Shown here: positions 9,891-21,715 of the stretch, in pieces
Position numbering within the stretch: position 1 is the stretch's first letter
Layout: each line of letters starts with the position of its first letter
Assembly: GCF_028372415.1 (NCBI RefSeq)
Contig: NC_092875.1
Location: forward strand, 189,873,522 to 189,937,521
Direction of reading: 5' to 3'
From: Notamacropus eugenii
Lineage: Eukaryota > Chordata > Mammalia > Diprotodontia > Macropodidae
DNA: 64,000 nt
Translations under genes and position numbers: made by a program
The notes under the pieces: generated by a model
What the model was told of the DNA's origin: nothing
Seen by the model: the letters and a program-made list of their open reading frames with translations, nothing else
The model's database searches: none

Positions 9891-10449
9891 GTTATTAAAG
9901 AAAATTAAATATAAGGACTTCTGGGAACCCCCAGTGGGCAGGTGTCCTCCAGCAGCCAGACCTTCCCATGCTCCGGAGTAGTCCAGGGTAAATAGGCATC
10001 CTCCAGAGGCCAGACCTCCATGTGCTTCAGTGTATCCCTGGGGAAATTAAAAAAAAAAAAAAACCCACCTGGCCTCAGCATGTGCCAGACACCACCTCAA
10101 GGACCCCAGTTTAACACCAGGTAAGCTACCAGACCCCCACAGCATCCAGCAATGCCAGCTGCCCTGCCACTCCACCCCTTGGTTGCCTATGGGCCTCAGG
10201 GCAGCATCAGTGCAGCACCCAGTAAATAGTCAGGGCCTGCAGTCACTGTCACAAGAATCCCAAGACAGTGCCCCTTCCTAGGCAGTTCCCACCCTGGGAG
10301 CAGACCAAATTTAAAAGAAAGGAAAAAGGGAGAGAGAGAGAGAGAAGCAGCAAACAACAAAAAAGAATCTGACCATAGAAAGCTATACGGTAACAGGAAA
10401 GACTTGTCTTCATTTCACAAACTCAAAAGAGGACAGTGTCAAAACATCT

Positions 10450-11320
10450 ATGGGCAAAACCCCAAAGAAAAGCAGAAAGTGGTTTCAAGTCCAGAAAGAA
10501 TTCATGGAAGAGCTCAAAAAGAAGCTTAAAATTGTATGAGAGATGTAGAAGAAAAATTGGGGAAAGAATTGAGAGTGATGCAAGAGAATTATGGGAAAAG
10601 AGTTAACAGTTTGGAATTGGCCAAATGGAAAAGGAAGTACAAAAGCTAATTGAGTAAAATAACACCTTAAAAGTGAGAATTGGGCAAATAAAGCTAATGA
10701 CTCTGAGACATCATGCATCAATCAAACAAATCCAAAAGAATGAAATAATGGAAGAAAATGTAGAATACTTCATGAGAAAAACAACTGACCTGGAAAATAC
10801 ATCCATCAGTGATAATATCAGAATTATTTAACTACCTGAAAGTCACAATCAAAAGGAGAATGTGGACAGCATCTTGAAAGAAATTATCAAGGAAAACTGC
10901 CCTGGTGTCCTGGAACCAGAGGGCAAAATAGGTATTGAAAGAATCCACCAATCATTTCAGGAAAGAGATCCTCAAATAAAAACCTCAAGGAACATTATAG
11001 CCAAATTTCAGAACTATCAGATCAAGGGAAAAATGCTGCAAGTGGCCAGAAAGAAACAATTAAATATCAAGGACCCACAATCAGGATCACACAGGACTTG
11101 ACAACTGCAACATTTAAGGATAAGAGGTGATGGAACATGGCATTCCTGAGGGCAAAGGAGCCAGGACTACAACCAAGAATCACTTACCTGGCAAAATTAA
11201 GCATAATACATCAAGGAGAAAAAAATGATCATTCAAGGAAACAGAAGAATTTCAAGCCTTCATAAAGAGAAGACCGGAACTAAACTGAAAATCTGACTTC
11301 CAATATCAAGACCCAAGAAA
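10450..11320 (+). pseudogene. L1 ORF1 remnant
   Basis: Begins at an ATG with 'MGKTPKKSRKWFQVQKEF'. It is broken early by stops. An open segment at 10862-11101 carries 'RNIIAKFQNYQIKGKMLQ' followed by 'VARKKQ', which corresponds to the conserved RNA-binding region of L1 ORF1p. The related copy at 19471-19722 preserves the following part better. The intact protein would be an RNA chaperone that coats L1 RNA; this copy cannot make it. Confidence 0.75.
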
Positions 11321-11894
11321 AGCATAAACACCTGAGAAGGGAAAAGGAAACATAAGGGATTCAATAGAGCTAAACTATTCACATCTCTACACAGGAAGTT
11401 GCTACTAGTAACTCTTAAAAATTGTATCATTAATAGTATAGATAGAAGGAATATACATTGATAGAGGGTACGGATATAAGGCGAGTTTGAGGAAATGACA
11501 TAAAAAAATTAAGGGATGAGAAAGAGGAGTACAATGGGTGCAGAATGAAGGAAGAGGTAGAATGGGGTAAATGATCTCACATAAAGAGGCAAGAAAGATC
11601 TATTACAGTGGAGGAGAAGATGAGAAGGGAGGCAATGGGAATTGTTTGAACCTTACTCTCTTCAGTATTGACTCAAAGAGGGAATAATATACACAATCAG
11701 TTGAATATAGAAATCTATCTTACTCAACAGGGAAGTAGGAGAGGAGGAGATTAAATAAGGTGGGGGGAGAGTGGAGACTGACAGAAGGGAGGGCAAATTA
11801 AGGGAAATGATAGAAGCAAAACACTGGTCAGATGGGAAATCAGATGGGAAAGGATGAAAGGAGAGAGAAGACAAAAAGGGGGAAGAATAGGATG

Positions 11895-12200
11895 GAGGGA
11901 AATACACAGGTAGCAATTATAACTGTGAATGGGAATGGGATGAACTCTCCCATAAAACAGAAGTGGATAGCAGAATGGATCAAAAACCAGAATGCTACAA
12001 TAAATTGCTTACAAGAAACACACTTGAAGCAGAGAGACACACATGGGGTAAGGGTAAGGGGCTAGAGCAGAATCTATTATGCTTTAACTGAAGTAAAAAA
12101 AAAAAAAAGCAGGGGTACCAATCCTGAACTTAGACAAAGTAAAAGCAAAAAGATAAGGAAGGAAACTCCATCTTCCTAAAAGGTACCACAGACAGCAATC
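11895..12200 (+). pseudogene. L1 ORF2 5' remnant (endonuclease start)
   Basis: The frame at 11832-12065 includes 'AIITVNGNGMNSPIKQ', 'WIKNQNATINCLQETHLK' and then a stop. This is the N-terminal end of the L1 apurinic-type endonuclease; the Glu in 'QETH' is the family's metal-binding residue. The rest of the endonuclease and all of the reverse transcriptase core are missing. Confidence 0.8.
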
Positions 12201-12289
12201 AAATTAGAAGAGGAAGGAATAGTTTACCTGTCATATCTATGGGGAGGGGAAGAATTCATGACCAAACAAGAGATAGAGGGCATTATGAA

Positions 12290-13010
12290 ATGTATGAAAT
12301 GTACATAATTTTGATCATATTAAATTGAAAAGTTTTTTTTACAAACAATGCAACCAAGATTAGAAGGAAAGCAGAAAGCTGGGAAACAATCTTTATAGCA
12401 AGTGTCTCAGATAAAGATCACATTTCTCAAATATATAGAAAACAGTCAAATTTATGAGAACAGAAGTCATCCCCCAACTGATAAAGCATCAAAGAATAAG
12501 CAGACCATTTTCAAATGAAAAATCAGATATCTATAGGTGTATGAAGAAATACTCACTTTTGCTTAGAGAAATGCACATTAAAACAACTCCAAAATACCAC
12601 CTCACACCAATCAAATTGGTTAATGTGACCGAAAAAAAGGAAAATGATCAATATTGGAGAGGATGTGGGGAAATTGGGACAATAATGCACTGTTGGTGAA
12701 ATTGAGAACTGATCTGTCCCTTCTGGAGAGCAATTTGGAACTATACCCAAAGGACAACCAAACTGTGCATACCCTTTGATCCAACAATACCACTACTAGA
12801 TCTGTATCCCAAAAAGATTGTTTAAAAAATGAAAAAGGACCTACATGTGCAAAAATATTTTTAGCAGCACTATTCATGGTAGCAAAATATGGGAAACTGA
12901 GGGGAGGCTTATCAATTGGGGAATGGCTGAATAAGCCGTTGTATGAATATAATGTATACTAATGTAATGGAATACTATTGTTCAATAAGAAACGGTGAAT
13001 GGGCATATTT
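12290..13010 (+). pseudogene. L1 ORF2 C-terminal remnant
   Basis: Pieces include 'MHIKTTPKYHLTPIKL' and 'YWRGCGEIGTIMHCW', matching the conserved C-terminal cysteine-containing segment of L1 ORF2p. Text downstream such as 'ttgatccaacaataccacta' and 'aatggaatactattgttcaa' follows the ORF2 end. The first Cys of the usual motif is replaced by Tyr here. Confidence 0.8.
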
Positions 13011-13499
13011 CAGAAAAACCTGGCAACACTTGTACAAATTGATGCAAAGTGAAATAAGCAGAACCAGAGAAACAATGTGCAACATCGTGTATCAACAACA
13101 TTGTGTGATGAATGATGAATGATTCAGCTTTTCTCAGTAACACAATGATCCAAGACAAATAGAAAGGACCCATGAAGGAGCATGTTCTCCATATCCAGAT
13201 AAAGAACTGATGGACTCTGAATACAGATGGAAGATTTTTTTTCATTTACTTTATTCTTCCTCATGGTTTTTTTTCCTTTTGATCTGTTTCTTCTTTCACA
13301 ACTGTGACAAATATGGAAATATGTTTTACATGGTAGCATATGTATAAACTATATCAAACTGCTTACCATTTTCAGAAGAGGGGAAGGGAGGAAGAAAGAG
13401 AAAAATTTGGAACAAAATCTTGTAAAAATGAACACTAAAATTTTTCTTGATATGTAATTGGGGGAAAAAATAAAATACTATTTAAAGTTTTTTAAAAAG

Positions 13500-13685
13500 C
13501 TATTCAAAATTGGCATTGATTCTTCAGGAGTCAGGTGCTTCCTCCCAATCCCTGAAGATTTTCAAGTAGAGACTGAATGACAGCTCATTGAGGATGCTAT
13601 AAAGGAGATTCCTACTCAGGTCCAGGTTGGAATAGATGAACCCTGGAGTCCCTTCCAGCTCTGTGCTCTTTTAATTCTACAAGTC
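13500..13685 (+). repeat. CR1/L3 LINE 3' end
   Basis: 'ctgaagattttcaagtagag', 'ataaaggagattcctactca' and 'agtcccttccagctctgtgc' are the terminal CR1/L3 sequence. Confidence 0.75.
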
Positions 13686-14119
13686 TGTGATGAAAGTGTT
13701 TCAAGAAGATTATCAGAGAGCTGCTTATAAGACATATCAAGGGGTGAGATGGTGAGATTGAAGTCAGGCAAGCAAGTTGAATGGCTGTTGCAGGTAACAA
13801 ACTCGCCCAATTTTCCTTCTTGATAGCATTACTAGACTGACAGCTCAAGTCAATGTCATCAACATGATGTGACTTAATTTAATAAGGTCCCTACATTTTT
13901 TCTTCATTTCATTTCTCTGCAGCAATCTGACAACCTCTTTTTACATCCTTGTGATCGAGAGAGAAATGTGTTCTACATACCAGCAGAAGTAACATAGAAG
14001 AAGGAGTGTTGAACTAAGAATCATTGGCAATCTAGAGGGATAGGTAACTCAAGGGCCTTGCTAAGGGCTTTCTCTCAAACACTATCATGTTCAACATTTT
14101 ATGAATTTGTAGGAAGAAA
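13686..14119. other. No recognised feature
   Basis: No gene or known repeat identified. Confidence 0.4.
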
Positions 14120-14450
14120 AAGAATCAATGTACTGGGTACTCTGCTAGGTGTTGATAATACAAATATAAAAGTGAGTCCGTCTCTTCCTTTAAGGAGCCT
14201 ATAGTTATTCTATTTAAGGGATACAATGTGCTTACATTTAAGTAAATCTACAAACAATTCCCAAATGATTCAGGGTATGAAGAAGTAGCATTTGACCGAA
14301 ACCTTGAAGGGAATCAGGGTTTCCAGGAGACAGAGGTGAAGAAAGGAAGTACTCTAACCCTGCAAGTAAGAGATGGAATATACAGGGAAGAGAAAGCAGG
14401 CAAGACTGGAGAATGAATGCAGGAAAGTAATGTGCAATCCTCTTTTAAGA
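14120..14450 (+). repeat. L2 LINE fragment
   Basis: 'gggtactctgctaggtgttg', 'tcttcctttaaggagcctat', 'ccgaaaccttgaagggaatc' and 'caggagacagaggtgaagaa' are L2-like in order. Confidence 0.65.
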
Positions 14451-14529
14451 ATAAGAGCTTTTATAGTGTGATTTCTTTGCTGTTGTGGTGTTTCTGTGTA
14501 TACTTTATGATGATGTTTTCATTGTGAAT

Positions 14530-14850
14530 GATCTTCCTGTGTGTGTTCATCCTTCATTGCAGACGAAGACCGTGCCATCAGAAAAATGATGACATGACCT
14601 GCACTTGACTTTGTTTTGAGTGAGGGAGGGCTGTGCAGGTCACCAGCCTCACTTCTCCTTCAGAGCCATCTGAATCCAGGGACCAGATATTCATCAGGAT
14701 GACTAGAGATGACTCAGGATAAGGCAGTTGGGGTTAAGTGACTTGCACAAGGTCACACAGCTAGTGAGTGTCAAATGTCTGAGGTGAGATTTGAACTCAG
14801 GTCCTCCTGACTCCTGCACTGGTGCTCTAAGTGGTGTAGAGGATCTTCTT
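14530..14850 (-). repeat. Marsupial SINE with RTE tail, antisense, long copy
   Basis: Starts with 'tgttcatccttcattgcaga', the reverse complement of an RTE LINE 3' end (compare 2185-2215). It continues with 'gtgagggagggctgtgcagg', 'tcagagccatctgaatccag' and a CORE/tRNA part: 'ttaagtgacttgcacaaggt', 'aactcaggtcctcctgactc'. A shorter copy is at 26880-27040. Confidence 0.8.
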
Positions 14851-14956
14851 GTATAAATCTAGGGAATATAATTAGGAGTGGGTCTCTGATATATATATAG
14901 TAACAAACTATAAACTAATTAGACAGGAACTTTGTCTTTATTTAGATGTCTGCTAT

Positions 14957-15183
14957 ACTGTGGATGGGTAGTTAGGTGGTAGAGTGAATAGACTTCTGGG
15001 CCTGGAATCAGGAAGATGAGTCTTCCCAAGTTCAAATATGGTGTGAACCTGGGCACCTTAGCCCTGTTCACTTTGATGAGTTGGAGAAGAGAATGGTAAA
15101 TCATTCCATTGTCTTCGTCAAGAAAACCCCAAATGTTGTCATGAAGAGTTGGACATGACTGAAATGACTGGACAACAACTACA
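14957..15183 (+). repeat. CORE-SINE with BovB/RTE-type tail
   Basis: Head 'gtagttaggtggtagagtga', core 'tgaacctgggcaccttagcc' and tail 'agaaaaccccaaatgttgtc' / 'gaagagttggacatgactga' are complete. It ends in an ACAACAACTAC tract. Confidence 0.85.
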
Positions 15184-15234
15184 AATACTGTGATACTGTG
15201 AATAAATATGGTGAATGAGATTTTATCAATTCAT

Positions 15235-15400
15235 AAGCAATCCAATAAACATTTATTAACCACCAACCATGCGTTAGACACAGAACTAAGTTCTAAGCAT
15301 ACAATTAATAAAAAGAAAGATTCCCTAACGGGAAGAGACAATATGCAAAAGGAGACAGGAAAGGAACCAAGCAGAACAACAGATGCAGGATGGAGTGAGC
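15235..15400 (+). repeat. L2-family fragment
   Basis: 'aacatttattaaccaccaac', 'agacacagaactaagttcta' and 'ggaagagacaatatgcaaa' follow the familiar 'tactatgtgccaggcactg' type L2 segment. Confidence 0.6.
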
Positions 15401-15639
15401 AAAAGTCCAGTTTCTGCCTTCTATAAAGAAAAGCATTGGGAGGAGTTTAGTACACCATCTCCTAGTCCTCCAATCAGAGAGAAGAGAAGACTGAGGGAGA
15501 TGGTATCAATCAACGCTTGAATTAACATCATGGTGTTGAGATATTCCACTAATCTGAAATTCATTTGTTTAGGTAACCTGGAACAAGGTTTATAATTAAG
15601 AACAAAAAGGTTTGCCAAACAACCCTCACACTTTACAGA

Positions 15640-15830
15640 GACGCTGAAAAGAGTACTGGTTTGGGAGTCAGAGGAGCTGAATTGAAATTCTACTTCTGAT
15701 ACTACCTGTGTGACCTTGGGCAAGTCATTGAATCTACCTAGACTTTTGTTTCTTCAACTATAAAATGAAGAGACTGGACTAGATGATCCCTAAAGTCCCT
15801 TCTACATCTCTGATCCTACAAGATCCTATC
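15640..15830 (+). repeat. MIR-like SINE
   Basis: 'actggtttgggagtcagagg', 'ctgtgtgaccttgggcaagt' and 'gactggactagatgatccct' then 'agtcccttctacatctctga' match MIR core and tail. Confidence 0.85.
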
Positions 15831-17985
15831 AGATCACATTCAGCTTATAGTTTGAAACCAGTGCTTTCTACCTGACCAAAAGCTTTCAGCAGCCTTTCTT
15901 CATGCTCTTCCAATATCTTTCCAAATTCAATGAAATCACCTACATATCGCCAAGTAGTTCAGGCAACTAACTACCTTCTTAATGAGCCATTAAAAAGTGT
16001 CAAAGCCTTCCCAAATTCCTCAGTGGCATGAGCTCAGAATGGTACTGAGCAGCTGAAAACCATTCTTCTCCTTCTTCTTCTTTGCCATGGACCTCTGATA
16101 ATTCCTACTGAGTGAGTTCAAAAACCAGAAAGCACTGCACTGGCTGCCTAACAGAAAGTCAAGGATGTCTTGTACCCATGGCTTGGTAACTGGTCCAGGT
16201 TTTTGGTTTGGTATTAAGTCTAATACTCTACCTGGATTCAGCTCTAACTAGTCTTTTTCCATACTATTTTCTCATATTTATGTTATTTTTTTTAAAGTAA
16301 CTGGAATGTGAGAATAAAGAGTACCTAAGGGACTAAATCTAAGGGGACCTTGAAGAATCAGGAGAACAGAAGGAAGAGGCATTGAATTAATATCCCATGG
16401 ATTCCCTCTAATTGAATTATTACTTTTGTTAACGGGATAGCATAACAAGAAGTTATTTGAGTGAGTTTAGGAGAACTAAGAAACAGAATGGAGATAGAAA
16501 GGAACCACATTTAGAGCAGAAATGAGCAGAGAAGTGATAGTCATTTCCTTAGTCTTTCAACAAGAAAAGGGGTGCTGTAGGAGAGCAGGATAAAAGTAAT
16601 GGAGGAGAGGGACTGGGTTTGGAGGAGATTAGAAAATGAATTCACACCCAGAAAGGGGAAATGAAAGGATGCTATTTAAGAATGTTCCTAATTTCTCTGG
16701 TCAAGGATTGTTTGTACCTTCTAGGACTGCATCCCAATCCAGAAGAGGAATTATATGAATCCTGGCCTTAAAGGGGTTAGTGATTATGATAAGAGATGGG
16801 AATTAGATTAGTCCTCATGGCTGAGGAAGAAAAGTGGCTGGCTCTTATCACATGACATGGCTTTCATTAAATACTATTTCACTCATGAATGGATAAATCT
16901 AAGTATAAGGTTCAGCAGGAAAAGATCATAACCAGAAGCAAACAAGCATAACAAAAAGGAAGATAGGTGAGTTCTACAAATGCAGTGATATCAAGGAGCT
17001 CAAATTTGTTAATCCAGAAGCTTTACATTAATTAAGAAAAGATATAGAATAAAGAAATAACAAGTACGTGTGGCCAGTGAATATAATGCAGAAAAAACTA
17101 ATATGGGAGAATCACCCAGAAATTTACTGAGCCACCCAGAAATACTTATCTATTATAAATTTCCTACATAACAAGTAAGCTGGAGAGTCAAGGACATCTC
17201 TGGTATTTTGGAAATTTGAGAAAGAAAGGGTAGTTTGGGACACTTTGATGAAAGTCAGAAGGAGCTCAAAAATTATGGTAGATGAAAAGCAGTCAGATGA
17301 GAAGAAGACAGTAAGGGGATAAAAATAAGGAGCAGGGCAAACTAAATGAAGGCTTCATGGAAAGAGATGAATCAAAATAATATTACTTATGTTAGATGCT
17401 GAGTGACAAAAAGCACTGCAGCTTTCATCCAGACAATCAGCTCTTAGCAAAGTGACATCTCTTTTGCAGTCAACACAGCTCCCAGCAAACATGAAAAGTT
17501 TGTTTGTTTTTAGTCAATTGTCAGCTCAAAGCAGCTGCTGTTTTAACCTTCTGTGACCTATTTTGTTGTTTCTGATGTCTTGGCTTCTGCAAGCAGTTGT
17601 TCTTGTCACCTTCTATCTCCTCTGTCCCTTGCTTCTTCTTACCTCTCCTGTGCTTAACTTCTTTAATCAATGGCTCAAATCAGGGTCTCCTCATATAAAA
17701 GTAGCCTCATGCTGAATGACTCAACTCTTCAGTTCTATCAGTTATCATACAAAAAAGACAATATAATTTTCCTAATGTACAAAAATGGTTCTTTGATTTA
17801 TGGTCTCTCAGCCATATCCTTCAATATTCTGAAAATAATCATATGCAAATGAGTTAATGAGTCATAATTCCCTGCATTTATTGGTAGCTTGTGTTACTCT
17901 AAGGAATATCATTAGGCACATCTCTCTCATTTATAAGTCTAAATAAGATTCTTGTCCACATCTATGCTATACCTTAGCCTTTATT
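15831..17985. other. Long stretch with no recognised repeat or gene
   Basis: About 2.1 kb in which I recognise neither an interspersed repeat nor a coding exon. Short open frames have no recognisable protein character. It may be single-copy sequence or very old repeats. Confidence 0.45.
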
Positions 17986-17989
17986 GAGT

Positions 17990-18185
17990 GAAGTATAAAG
18001 ACTTCCCTCTAAGATTGCCTTCTGTCTCCTATATCTGTCTTGTATCTACATAACTGCTTGCAAGTTATCTCCCCTATTAGTCTGTGGGCTCCTTGAGGAC
18101 AGAAACTTTGTGTCCACAGGGCTTAGTACAGAATCTGGCACTTACTAAGTATTTAATAAATGCTTGCTCACTGTCAGATACAAAT
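17990..18185 (+). repeat. L2 LINE 3' end
   Basis: 'gtctgtgggctccttgagga', 'cagggcttagtacagaatct', 'taagtatttaataaatgctt' is the L2 3' terminus. Confidence 0.8.
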
Positions 18186-18309
18186 CTAATCCACAAAATA
18201 ATCAGCATTTCTGTGTAGTCCTATATGGTCATACAAATATGTAGTCAAAACAAAAATGAAAAAATAATAGAAATAGAAAACCCACTTTAAAACCCTAAAT
18301 ATCAATAAA

Positions 18310-18510
18310 ATAATTAGAGAGCAGTCAGAGAGCTAGAAGAGAAAGATATCTTAGAGCCCATCTAGTCCAGCTCCTCATAGGTGTGGAAACTGAAACCCAG
18401 GAAAATTAAATGACTTGCCCAACGTCACAATGGTCCTATGTATCTGAGGAAGGATTTGAATCTAGGTTCTCCGATGCTAGAGCACTTGCTATTTCCAAAA
18501 TACCATAGCA
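18310..18510 (-). repeat. MIR-like SINE, antisense
   Basis: 'agcccatctagtccagctcc', 'aattaaatgacttgcccaac' and 'tgaatctaggttctccgatg' follow reversed MIR order. Confidence 0.75.
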
Positions 18511-19095
18511 AGGTACATTCAAAATTTAAGTAAATACAATCACAAAATGCTTTATACAGAAATAAAGGAAGACATACAATTGGGTAGGTAGTTATTTCTC
18601 AGAGTTAGGTTGTGCCAATATAATAAAAATAATGATACTACATAATTTAATTTCTAGATTTACTGGTTATATGTAATAATTTTATTGAACTACACAAAAA
18701 TTTTTTTAAAAATCATTTTCAAGAACAAAATGTATAGAACCTTGGGGGAAAAAACAAAAATGAAGTAATGAGAAGGGAAGTAGGAGAGAAGTAGGATATG
18801 TAGGAAGTAAGACCTCATGGTATATTATAAAGCATTAAAATTACCTAATATCAGTTTTTTAAAAAGTAAATCAATAAAATAGAATGCAGAAAGAATTGAA
18901 CTAAATAACTAAATGTTCAATAACATGAACAACAAATAACTCTCTATTTGACAACAAATTGCTGGGAAATCTGGAAAGTAGTCAGACAAAAAAATAGATT
19001 AAGACCAGCTCCTTATACAATATATCATAATAGGTTTCTGTGATAGGACCTCAACTCTGCCACAACTTCTTCCTTCCCACCAGAACATAGAAAGG
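18511..19095. other. AT-rich, no recognised feature
   Basis: Very AT-rich, with no open frame and no repeat that I can name. Confidence 0.4.
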
Positions 19096-19099
19096 CTTT

Positions 19100-19981
19100 A
19101 TCAAAAACAAAATTCTACCCCCAGGAATTGATTGACTTCAAATTCCCTAACACAGCTTCTCATCTCCCAATTCTCACCCGACCTTACACAGTTAGTGTGG
19201 AGTAGACTCAGGACATGGTCCCTAAAACCATGTTTGCCCTACTTCCCAAATATAAGAATAGTTGGACTACTTAAAAGTTATGATGAAAAAATAATCTGGA
19301 TACAATATTACAAGAAATTATTAAGAAAATAGCCCTGAAGTTCTAGAACATGAAGGTAAAGTAGAAATAGAAAAAAAAAATCTACCATTCACCCCCTCAA
19401 AAAGATCCCAGGATGAAAACTTAAAGGAATATCATAGCCAAGTTTCAAAATTCCTAGGTTAAAGAAAATATTGCAAGCAACAAGAAAAAAACAATTTAAA
19501 TACTGTGGAAACACAGTTAGGATTTCACAAGACCTAGCAGTTTCTGTTCTAAAAGACCATAGTTTTTGGAACATTATTTTTCAAAGAACAAAAGAGGTGG
19601 TGTTGCATCCAAGAAGGACTTGCTCAGCAAAGATGAGTATAATCCTGAATGAAATAAAATGGACATTTAATGAACTGAAAGACTTTCAGATATTTGTAAC
19701 TAAAGGACCAGAACTCAATTGAAAATTTGATTTAAAAGATCCAGAAAAAGTATAAGGAACATTAAAGACTAATTATAGGGCACTCATTAGGGTCAAACTA
19801 TTTATTATATAGTTTGAAAAGCTGGGACTGAGTTGCGTATGATGGGGTGATTCTAAAAATACAAAACTGGGCAGGAAAAGGTAAAAGGGAGCAATTATAA
19901 AAATGGGGTATGAAAGGAAGAACTAATACAAAGGAAGTAGGTGAGGATGTGTAAGTGTAAGCAAAGTGGATTTTTGTGGGT
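19100..19981 (+). pseudogene. L1 ORF1 remnant and inter-ORF region, left of an LTR
   Basis: An open segment at 19471-19722 encodes an L1 ORF1p C-terminal piece with 'ATRKKQFKYCGNTVRISQDL', 'IIFQRTKEV' and 'EIKWTFNELKDFQIF'. Upstream, 'atatcatagccaagtttcaa' corresponds to the 'IIAKFQ' motif also seen at 10990. The purine-rich inter-ORF region follows until an LTR interrupts it; the L1 resumes at 20497. Confidence 0.75.
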
Positions 19982-20496
19982 TTTTTCCCCCTGGAGTTCA
20001 GTTTCCTAGGCTCAGGCTAAGTTGCAGACATCTGAAGGATTAATCTCCTTTGAACCCTGATAATTCACAGCTGTGCTGAATAGTGCAGGTTTCATGCCTT
20101 CTGGCTCTGAGCCAATCAGGGGCCAGATCTTTGTTATATGTACTGGGAGGTTGGCATTTTACTTTGGGGGCTCACTCATGAGAAGGACCTTTCGATCCCC
20201 TTGACCAGACTCTGGGTAGCCATTTGTTAAAAGCCCCCTGACTACTCAGATGTTGGTGCTCTTCCATTCTAGTGGTGTATATAAGTGGTTGTATTACTTT
20301 GCCCAGACAATTGAAGCCTGTCTGCTGAATCTCTGTGCTAGTTTTTCTGCTTGTATTTTCTATACATACTTCTTTCTATTTATCTGTAATTAAAGTAAGA
20401 TTGTTGACCCCTTTAAAGTTGTCTTTCCTTTAGAAAAGCAGATCAAAGAAACTGTGATAGCAGCCCATCCTGTGTGCTAGTTTGGCTGCTAATACA
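19982..20496 (+). mobile_element. Solo LTR of an endogenous retrovirus
   Basis: Identified by its similarity to 30590-31157. Shared blocks include 'ccagactctgggtagcc', 'cagatgttggtgctctt', 'attaaagtaa', 'agttgtctttcctttag' and 'aaaagcagatcaaagaa'. It has a TATA box (TATATAA, 20278-20284) and an ATTAAA polyadenylation signal (20389-20394) in LTR order, and ends in ...TACA at 20496. The left boundary is uncertain and no target duplication is clear. No retroviral genes adjoin it. Confidence 0.75.
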
Positions 20497-20760
20497 GGGT
20501 GGAGGGCTGGTAATGTTGAAACCTTACTCTCATCTAGGTTGAAGAGGAAACATTATATACATCTGGAAGAGAGGAGGTCTTCTGAACGTGAAGAAATGAG
20601 AAAACTGGGGTAAATGGTAGAATAGAGAATTTTAGACTGGAGTATAGATTAGGATTTGGGAGACTAGGGGGTAGAATGGAGGAGGGACTTTTGGAGGGGT
20701 GTGTATATTGGGTTTGGAAAGATGGGGGAGAAAATGAGGAGACTCTCAAAGGGGTGGGCA
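20497..20760 (+). repeat. L1 inter-ORF region, right of the LTR
   Basis: 'gaaaccttactctcatctag' and 'gaagaggaaacattatatac' match the region at 11650-11700 of the L1 at 9905-13490, so this is the same element resuming after the LTR insertion. Confidence 0.7.
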
Positions 20761-20998
20761 CTGGGCTTGGAGTCAGAAAGTCCTAAGTTCAAATCTAGCC
20801 TCAAAGGTTTACTAGCTGTGTGACCTTGGACAACTCATATAGCCTCTATTTGCCCCTGATTCTTCATCTGTGAAACAGGGATAGTAAGAGCATCTAACTA
20901 CCAGAATCATTGTGAGGATAAAATTCAATATTTGTGAAATGCTTTGCAAACCTTAAAGCACTACATACATTCTAAATGTTAATATTATTATAGATAGA
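20761..20998 (+). repeat. MIR-like SINE
   Basis: 'ggcttggagtcagaaagtcc', 'actagctgtgtgaccttgga', 'aaatgctttgcaaaccttaa' in full order on the + strand. Confidence 0.85.
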
Positions 20999-21120
20999 TG
21001 AAGCATTTATTAAGCACTTTCTAGTGCTAGGAACTGTGTTAATTCCTGAGAATATAAAGATGAACAAAAATATAATCTCTTCTCTAAAGAAGCTTACAAT
21101 TTAATGAGGGAAACAACATG
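20999..21120 (+). repeat. L2-family fragment
   Basis: 'gaagcatttattaagcactt', 'ggaactgtgttaattcctga' and 'aagaagcttacaatttaatg' match the L2 segment also present at 33785, 41815, 42300 and 50755. Confidence 0.75.
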
Positions 21121-21715
21121 GGCTTCTGGGAAATGTAATCAGTCTAACACTCTATAGCACTGTAACACCTAGACATCAAAAGTACCATCAGTAAAAACTA
21201 ATCCTTACAAATGGGCTGCTTTTGTCCTTTTTCCTTCTACTCTCCTTATCATTCCAGAAGCAGAAGAAACCATTTTCTGTTTTTCTTTGTTTCATTTATT
21301 GCCATAACCAAAAACATAACTAGCTTCATCAATGAGCTTCATTATACTTGGGTAAGATGTTCTTCAGACAGTGGTCACAGTCTTTCACTGATACCTTCCT
21401 TGAAACCTGTCTGACATGATGAAAATATCCAGAGTTTGTACTCAGTGGACATGAACACCTAAGGTCAGCCACTGAGGCATCAAAATAAGACCTATCTAGT
21501 ACATGAAGCACAGGAGTGTTACTTTAAAAGCAGCATCTAAATGACATTTTACAAACTTGATAAAAGATTGTCATATTGTACATGATTACTCTCTTGTTAA
21601 CTACATTACTGCTAGAATTGAGAATTCCAATTCAAAGTCCTTCAACAGGCCCGAGCTTTATAAAAAGTTGTCCTTTTAGGATGCATGAAAGTTTTGCTAT
21701 TCAACTCAGATTAAA
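21121..21715. other. No recognised feature
   Basis: No gene or named repeat identified. Confidence 0.4.

Larger units (their letters stand above)
9905..13490 (+). mobile_element. Internally deleted L1 retrotransposon
   Basis: A nearly end-to-end marsupial L1 on the + strand: a GC-richer 5' UTR-like region (about 9905-10449), an ORF1 remnant, a purine-rich inter-ORF region, the endonuclease start of ORF2, then directly the C-terminal part of ORF2 and a 3' UTR ending in an A-rich tract near 13490. The reverse transcriptase core is absent; the break lies at about 12210-12290. Autonomous L1 elements are roughly 6-7 kb, so about half is missing. Frameshifts and stops make all parts non-functional. 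Confidence 0.85.
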
